NCBI GenBank assembly: GCA_030426355.1
Contig: JAUHYQ010000005.1
Coordinates: forward strand, 1 to 64,000
Direction of reading: 5' to 3'
Length of the DNA stretch: 64,000 nt
Source: Gammaproteobacteria bacterium
Lineage (GTDB): Bacteria; Pseudomonadota; Gammaproteobacteria; Steroidobacterales; GCA-2729495
The notes under the pieces are model-generated. The model saw nothing but the letters and a program-made list of their open reading frames with translations. It made no database searches and was not told where the DNA came from. This document shows, in pieces, positions 54,269-64,000 of the stretch. Numbering within the stretch: position 1 is the first letter of the stretch; each line of letters begins with the position of its first letter. The translations under genes were made by a program, and so were the position numbers.

Positions 54269-55698
54269 TGCAGTGGGAAGTTGTCATTGGCCTGGAGGTT
54301 CACGCCCAGCTTGCGACCCATAGCAAGATTTTCTCTGGCGCATCAACTGCTTACGGCGCCGAGCCGAACACGCAGGCCGATCTGGTCACGCTCGGGTATC
54401 CCGGGGTGTTGCCGGTGTTGAATCAGGAAGTGGTGGTGATGGCCGCGAAGTTTGGTCTGGCGGTAGGCGCTACTGTCGCGCCCCGCTCGGTTTTCGCACG
54501 CAAAAATTATTTTTATCCCGATTTGCCGAAGGGTTATCAGATCAGTCAATACGAGCTGCCCATCGTCGAGCACGGCCATATTGACCTGACTCTCGAGGAC
54601 GGTTCAGTCAAGCGAATTGGAATTACGCGCGCCCATCTTGAGGAAGATGCGGGTAAGTCCCTGCATGAAAACATGGGCGGCAAAACCGGTATTGACCTGA
54701 ATCGCGCCGGCACTCCGTTACTCGAGATTGTTTCCGAACCGGATATGCGTTCCGCAAAAGAAGCGGTGAATTACATGCGCCGTATTCATCAGATTGTTCG
54801 GTATCTGGGGATTTCTGACGGCAATATGCAGGAGGGGTCATTCCGCTGTGACGCCAACGTGTCAGTGCGGCCTGTGGGCCAGCAAGAACTCGGTACGCGC
54901 ACCGAAATTAAAAACCTGAACTCATTCCGCTTTGTCGAGAAAGCCATCAATTTCGAAATTGAACGACAGATAGAAGTCATCGAGGACGGTGGCAAAGTCG
55001 TTCAGGAGACGCGCCTTTATGACTCCGATCGCGACGAGACGCGTTCGATGCGCGGTAAAGAAGAGGCAAATGATTATCGCTATTTCCCGGATCCGGATTT
55101 GTTGCCGGTGGAGATATCCGCCGAATTTCTCGAGTCTGTAAAAGCGGCTATGCCGGAGCTGCCGCAGGCCAAGGCCGCGCGCTTCGCCGCGCAATACGGC
55201 CTGAAATCCGTGGATATCGAAGTGCTGACCGCTGCACAAGGGACGGCCGATTATTTTGAGGCAGTGGCTGCAGGTTGCGACGCGAAGCTCGCTGCGAACT
55301 GGGTTACCGGTGAGTTGGGTGCAGCGCTCAATCGCGATGGTCTGGACATTGCCGAGTCACGCATCGGTCCCGCCGCGCTTATCGGCCTGCTGAAACGCAT
55401 CGAAGACAACACAGTCTCCGGAAAGATCGCCAAAGATGTGTTTGCAACGATGTGGGACGAGGGCAGTGACGCCGATGCCATCATCAATGCCAAGGGCCTT
55501 AAACAGATTACTGACACCGGGGCGATTGAAGCAGCGGTTGATCGGGTGATCGCCGAAAATCCCGAGCAGGTGCAGCAGTTCCGCGAAGGCAAAGACAAGG
55601 TGTTGGGATTCTTTGTGGGCCAGGTGATGAAAGCGACTCAGGGCAAGGCCAACCCCGGGCAGGTTAATCAAATGCTGCGCGACAAACTTAATTCCTGA
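54268..55698 (+). CDS. gatB: Aspartyl/glutamyl-tRNA amidotransferase subunit B
   Basis: 476 residues. The kinase/cradle part has [55 protein letters not shown] and [12 protein letters not shown], followed by the helical and YqeY-like tail domains (NKLGDK-type end [21 protein letters not shown]). GatB phosphorylates the mischarged Glu or Asp on tRNA and transfers ammonia to it. It couples to gatA by TGATG. Confidence 0.96.
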   Translation: MQWEVVIGLEVHAQLATHSKIFSGASTAYGAEPNTQADLVTLGYPGVLPVLNQEVVVMAAKFGLAVGATVAPRSVFARKNYFYPDLPKGYQISQYELPIVEHGHIDLTLEDGSVKRIGITRAHLEEDAGKSLHENMGGKTGIDLNRAGTPLLEIVSEPDMRSAKEAVNYMRRIHQIVRYLGISDGNMQEGSFRCDANVSVRPVGQQELGTRTEIKNLNSFRFVEKAINFEIERQIEVIEDGGKVVQETRLYDSDRDETRSMRGKEEANDYRYFPDPDLLPVEISAEFLESVKAAMPELPQAKAARFAAQYGLKSVDIEVLTAAQGTADYFEAVAAGCDAKLAANWVTGELGAALNRDGLDIAESRIGPAALIGLLKRIEDNTVSGKIAKDVFATMWDEGSDADAIINAKGLKQITDTGAIEAAVDRVIAENPEQVQQFREGKDKVLGFFVGQVMKATQGKANPGQVNQMLRDKLNS

Positions 55699-55712
55699 TA
55701 CAAGGTTCGTGC

Positions 55713-56600
55713 ATGTCCCGTAGCAAACCGCCCGCCAGTAACGTCGATAAATTACGTCGTTTTGTGTTCGAACAAGAGGACATACGCGGCAGTATTGTTC
55801 GGCTTGATGCGGTCTGGCAGCGATTGCGCGAATCCGATGATTATCCGGACAGCGTGTCGGCCCTGCTTGGCGAGGCGCTGGCAGCAACCGCACTGCTGGG
55901 TCGTAATCTCAAGTTTGACGGCCGTATGACGCTGCAAGTGCAGGGTGGCCAGCATGTGCGCTTACTGGTCTTGCAGTGTGACAATCATCTGCGGCTGCGC
56001 GGTCTGGCGCGGTTCGGCGATGACTTGCCGGACGCGTTCACAGAGCTTGTTGATGGCGGCGCGCTGTGTATTACGGTGGAATCGGGTAAGGCGCGGGAGC
56101 GCTATCAGAGCATTGTGCCGCTGTCTGAAATCGATCTTGCGCAGTGCCTGGAGCATTACTACAAACAGTCTGTGCAATTGCCAACGGTGTTTTTGCTCGC
56201 GGCGGATGAAGATCGTGCCGCCGGTTTAATGTTGCAGGTGATGCCCGAGCGCGTGTCCGGCAGCGGAGCGTGGCAGCGGCTCACCGCCAGCCTGGCTAAT
56301 ATGGACGTGATGCGCATGAGTCAGCTGGATGACGAGACGTTGCTATCGGTCGTTTTTCCCGAAGACGATATACGGCTGTTTGAGCCGGACCCCGTAGAGT
56401 TTCATTGCGATTGCTCTGTTGAGCGCATCGAAAATATGCTGCGCATGTTAGGCGCGCACGAGCTCGTCGATCTGGTCACGGATCAGAATATCGTCGAGGT
56501 GCGTTGCGAGTTTTGCAATCAGCCCTACAGCGTCACGTCAGAACGAATTTATGCACTTGCTGCTGAATTGAGCGGCGGTCAGGGCAAATTTGTGCATTAG
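55713..56600 (+). CDS. hslO: Redox-activated chaperone Hsp33
   Basis: 295 residues. The N-terminal chaperone domain (RRFVFEQEDIRGSIVRLDAVWQ) is followed by a C-terminal zinc centre with CxC (HCDCSVERIENML) and CxxC (VRCEFCNQPYSVT). Oxidation of the four Cys releases zinc and turns Hsp33 into a holdase under hypochlorite or peroxide stress. It lies 14 bp after gatB and may be co-transcribed. It complements the Msr repair enzymes encoded at 9.7-13 kb. Confidence 0.95.
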   Translation: MSRSKPPASNVDKLRRFVFEQEDIRGSIVRLDAVWQRLRESDDYPDSVSALLGEALAATALLGRNLKFDGRMTLQVQGGQHVRLLVLQCDNHLRLRGLARFGDDLPDAFTELVDGGALCITVESGKARERYQSIVPLSEIDLAQCLEHYYKQSVQLPTVFLLAADEDRAAGLMLQVMPERVSGSGAWQRLTASLANMDVMRMSQLDDETLLSVVFPEDDIRLFEPDPVEFHCDCSVERIENMLRMLGAHELVDLVTDQNIVEVRCEFCNQPYSVTSERIYALAAELSGGQGKFVH

Positions 56601-56636
56601 CTGCCGCACTCAAGCTGGCGACAATAAAGATTCCGA

Positions 56637-57227
56637 TCAAAATGCAAATCGTGCCGCCAGCCCGACCGAGTTGACATCGTCGCTAAGCTGACCGGTCAGG
56701 GCCAGAGATAAAGCCTCGGTGAAATGGAAACGTGCGCTGCCAATCAGGCTCTGGTCGCTTTCCCCATCAATATGAAAATGCCGAATAGTACCTTCGGCTT
56801 CAATGTGCTCCGTGAGTAGTGCACGCACACCGACCGCGATGGAGTAGCCCACGTCGCTTTTCTGCTTGCTGCCCGCGCGTGCTTTCGAATGGTGAATTGC
56901 AACCGGCGCAATGAAGTCCACTTTATCGAATAAAGGGAAGTGCGCCGTGAGTCCGGCCGCAAGATCGCGCGTATCGATGTCACGTGGTGCACCTGTTTTG
57001 CTGGTCTCCACCTCGCCGGTCGTGCCGGACAAAACGGCTGCAAAATTTTCAGTCAGGTTGTAGGAAACAATGCCGCCAAGCCGGTTGAAGTCCGTATCGG
57101 TTCCTGATCGGTCCACCTCCCCCGTCATGTACAGGCCTTCAACGTAGGTGTAATTCAGTTCGTCGACAGCCAGTGCCAGACCCGGCAGTAGCAGGGCCGC
57201 TGCGGCCGCTATTTGGCGCAATTTCAT
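56637..57227 (-). CDS. Outer-membrane beta-barrel protein, small
   Basis: 196 residues. A signal peptide (IAAAAALLLPGLALA) is followed by alternating polar/hydrophobic strands (LNYTYVEGLYMTGEVDRSGTDTDFNRLGGIVSYNL; FAAVLSGTTGEVE; LAAGLTAHFPLF) and a C-terminal strand ending in Phe (SVGLAARFAF), the usual BamA targeting signal. The length suits an eight-stranded barrel of the OmpA/OmpW-like type. It is divergent from sahR; the sahR operator lies 92 bp upstream of its start. The function is unknown. Confidence 0.78.
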   Translation of the reverse strand: MKLRQIAAAAALLLPGLALAVDELNYTYVEGLYMTGEVDRSGTDTDFNRLGGIVSYNLTENFAAVLSGTTGEVETSKTGAPRDIDTRDLAAGLTAHFPLFDKVDFIAPVAIHHSKARAGSKQKSDVGYSIAVGVRALLTEHIEAEGTIRHFHIDGESDQSLIGSARFHFTEALSLALTGQLSDDVNSVGLAARFAF

Positions 57228-57313
57228 CGTTGATCTCCATGCATGACGGCTCGGTTATTGAGCCGGGGCGTATTGGCGCCAAAGTATCGGTCAGAAAACC
57301 CGCAAATACGACC

Positions 57314-57342
57314 TTTACAAATATAAAGAAAGCTTTATATTT
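57314..57342 (+). promoter_or_regulatory. SahR-type operator overlapping the sahR promoter
   Basis: A perfect 10-bp inverted repeat, AAATATAAAG-AAAG-CTTTATATTT (arms 57319-57328 and 57333-57342), lies 7 bp before the sahR ATG. It overlaps a promoter made of TTTACA (57314-57319), a 16-bp spacer and TATATT (57336-57341). ATA/TAT dyads are typical ArsR-family targets. Binding would block the polymerase. The start point would fall about at the ATG, so the transcript is probably leaderless. Confidence 0.78.
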
Positions 57343-57349
57343 AGCCCCC

Positions 57350-62944
<5,595 letters not shown>

Positions 62945-62969
62945 TCTGCGAATCGAAAAAGGGGGGGCA

Positions 62970-63350
62970 GTGACCGACTACAAACAAGTGTATCTGGCAT
63001 CGGCAGAAGCCTACAAAGCGGGGGATATAGACGGGATGCTGTCATATGCCACGGATGACTTTTCCTGGTACAACCTGGAGCCGCAAGGTCCGGTATTGCT
63101 GAGCGATACCAAGGAAAAGGCCAAGATGGGGATGCAGTTTATTCTGAACAATCCGGATTACCTGTCCGGGCACGTGGATTACGCCAAGGCCTTCGGCAAT
63201 GTGGTCGTCGTGGTGGAAACGGACCGTATCCGTAAAAACGGCGACGAAGTCCTGCAACGGCGCATGAGTGTATACGAATGCAAAAACGGCAAGTTGCATC
63301 GCTGCATAAGTTTGCCTGTTGCTGACGAAAGTACCGGTGGTGACGCATGA
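62970..63350 (+). CDS. SnoaL/NTF2-like small protein
   Basis: 126 residues from a GTG at 62970, preceded by a run of seven G that can serve as the ribosome site; the track start at 62925 lies inside metH. The fold appears NTF2/SnoaL-like: YLASAEAYKAGDIDGMLSYATDDFSWYNL, then strands FGNVVVVVETDRIRKNGDEVLQRRMSVYECKNGKLHRC. Such proteins act as isomerases, hydrolases or small-ligand binders; the role here is unknown. It is linked to the next gene by a 4-bp overlap, and both may be read through from metH. Confidence 0.75.
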   Translation: MTDYKQVYLASAEAYKAGDIDGMLSYATDDFSWYNLEPQGPVLLSDTKEKAKMGMQFILNNPDYLSGHVDYAKAFGNVVVVVETDRIRKNGDEVLQRRMSVYECKNGKLHRCISLPVADESTGGDA

Positions 63351-63976
63351 ACATTGCCATTCTGGGAGCTGCCGGACAGACCGGTAAGCAACTGATTGAA
63401 AAGGCATTGGTGGCCGGCCATACGGTTACAGGATTGGCACGAAGTCCGGAAAAGATTTTATTCGACGACCCGCGTGTCATTAAGCGCGCAGCTGATGGTT
63501 TCGACGAAGCGTCTGTTATTGCCGGCCTCGAAGGTGCCGATGCTGTCATTACCACGGTCGGCAAAACCAATTTGCGCGATAAGCGCGTAAACCTCAGCAC
63601 GGCAGCGCATGCCGGTGTCATCGCCGGTATGCGGAAACACAACATTAAGCGCCTGCTGGCTATTTCGTCGACCGGTGCGGCGCGCATCAAGCGTGACGGT
63701 ATACGCCGCAACATCTACCTGTTTTTGCGGCGCAAGTACTACCGCGACATGTACGACATGGAAGTGCAGGTGTTGGGCAGCGGTCTGGATGCAACCGTTT
63801 TGCGCGCGCCATTTCTGATTAATGGACCGGCTCAGCGACAGTACAACGTGATTAAAGATGAAACATACCCTAATGGTAGCCGTGTATCGCGTGCTGATCT
63901 GGCGCAGTTCGCGCTGGATGCCGTCGAGCAGGGAACTTACATTAACGAGGTTGTTGCGATAGCGGACCCGCTATAG
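63347..63976 (+). CDS. NAD(P)-binding atypical short-chain dehydrogenase-like protein
   Basis: 209 residues. The Rossmann start NIAILGAAGQTGKQLIEKAL carries the GxxGxxG of atypical SDR/NmrA-type proteins. LEGADAVITTVGKT, KRLLAISSTGAARI and LDATVLRAPFLINGP follow the same family plan. It lacks the YxxxK of classical SDRs, so it may be a reductase of the flavin/biliverdin type or a nucleotide sensor. The ATG overlaps the stop of the SnoaL-like gene. The gene is complete, ending 24 bp before the window edge. Confidence 0.82.
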   Translation: MNIAILGAAGQTGKQLIEKALVAGHTVTGLARSPEKILFDDPRVIKRAADGFDEASVIAGLEGADAVITTVGKTNLRDKRVNLSTAAHAGVIAGMRKHNIKRLLAISSTGAARIKRDGIRRNIYLFLRRKYYRDMYDMEVQVLGSGLDATVLRAPFLINGPAQRQYNVIKDETYPNGSRVSRADLAQFALDAVEQGTYINEVVAIADPL

Positions 63977-64000
63977 TACGCCGCCGCATACGGGGCAGTC

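Noticed and set aside
57228-57349. Cobalamin or SAM riboswitch ahead of sahR-metF-metH
   Set aside because: The gap is too short, the promoter abuts the start codon, and no such conserved boxes are seen.

Overview
The window is chromosomal DNA from a free-living, aerobic gammaproteobacterium outside the Enterobacterales, probably marine or aquatic. Three conserved blocks support this: lptD-surA-pdxA-rsmA-apaG-apaH, ybeD-dacA-rlpA-mltB-rodA-mrdA beside mreBCD, and mreB divergent from gatCAB. An ArsR/SAH-type regulator leads metF and B12-dependent metH. Many exported redox proteins (Tat substrates, c-type cytochromes, a molybdenum hydroxylase subunit) fit a respiratory lifestyle. The species cannot be named from the sequence alone. 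I see no rRNA, tRNA, CRISPR array, insertion sequence or prophage. Genes are packed tightly and several convergent pairs overlap at their 3' ends.

Layout. 0-5 kb: the start of a TonB-dependent receptor, then a compact sigma-54 module. The module is a leftward small membrane protein with a near-consensus -24/-12 promoter and its own terminator, and a divergent PAS-PAS-AAA+ activator. The activator overlaps dacB, which is followed by an SH3-domain envelope protein. 5-13 kb: a TetR repressor divergent from an 8-TM membrane protein and a small exported protein, then miaE, glnK-amtB, msrQ/msrP, an orphan DctP lipoprotein and msrA. 13-18.5 kb: a cyclic-di-GMP region with two HD-GYP proteins lacking metal-ligand histidines, a GGDEF(degenerate)-EAL protein, a coiled-coil membrane protein and a DUF1838 Tat protein. 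Each HD-GYP gene has a perfect CRP-type palindrome about 105 bp upstream of its start.

18.5-34 kb (accessory): two cytochromes c, an alpha/beta hydrolase, an ABC permease/ATPase/TetR operon with a clear promoter-operator, two exported proteins each built from tandem CbiX-like chelatase folds, a 4-TM protein, a PiT phosphate transporter, a Cys-rich exported protein, slyX, a second DUF1838 protein overlapping an IorB-type molybdopterin subunit, and a YyaL-like thioredoxin-domain protein. 34-64 kb (core): lgt-thyA, apaH-apaG-rsmA-pdxA-surA-lptD, murU, lipB-ybeD-dacA-rlpA-mltB-rodA-mrdA, mreD-mreC-mreB, gatCAB, hslO, an outer-membrane barrel, sahR-metF-metH, and two small genes of unknown role.

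The core genes build and shape the envelope (lipoprotein maturation, LPS export, outer-membrane protein folding, peptidoglycan elongation) and run translation quality and methyl-cycle metabolism. The most promising candidates for undescribed biology are (1) the sigma-54/PAS-activator/small-membrane-protein circuit coupled to dacB, (2) the periplasmic tandem-CbiX pair beside a TetR-controlled ABC transporter, (3) the paired CRP-site/degenerate HD-GYP genes with a hairpin leader hiding one ribosome site, and (4) the TetR/8-TM/exported-protein cassette.
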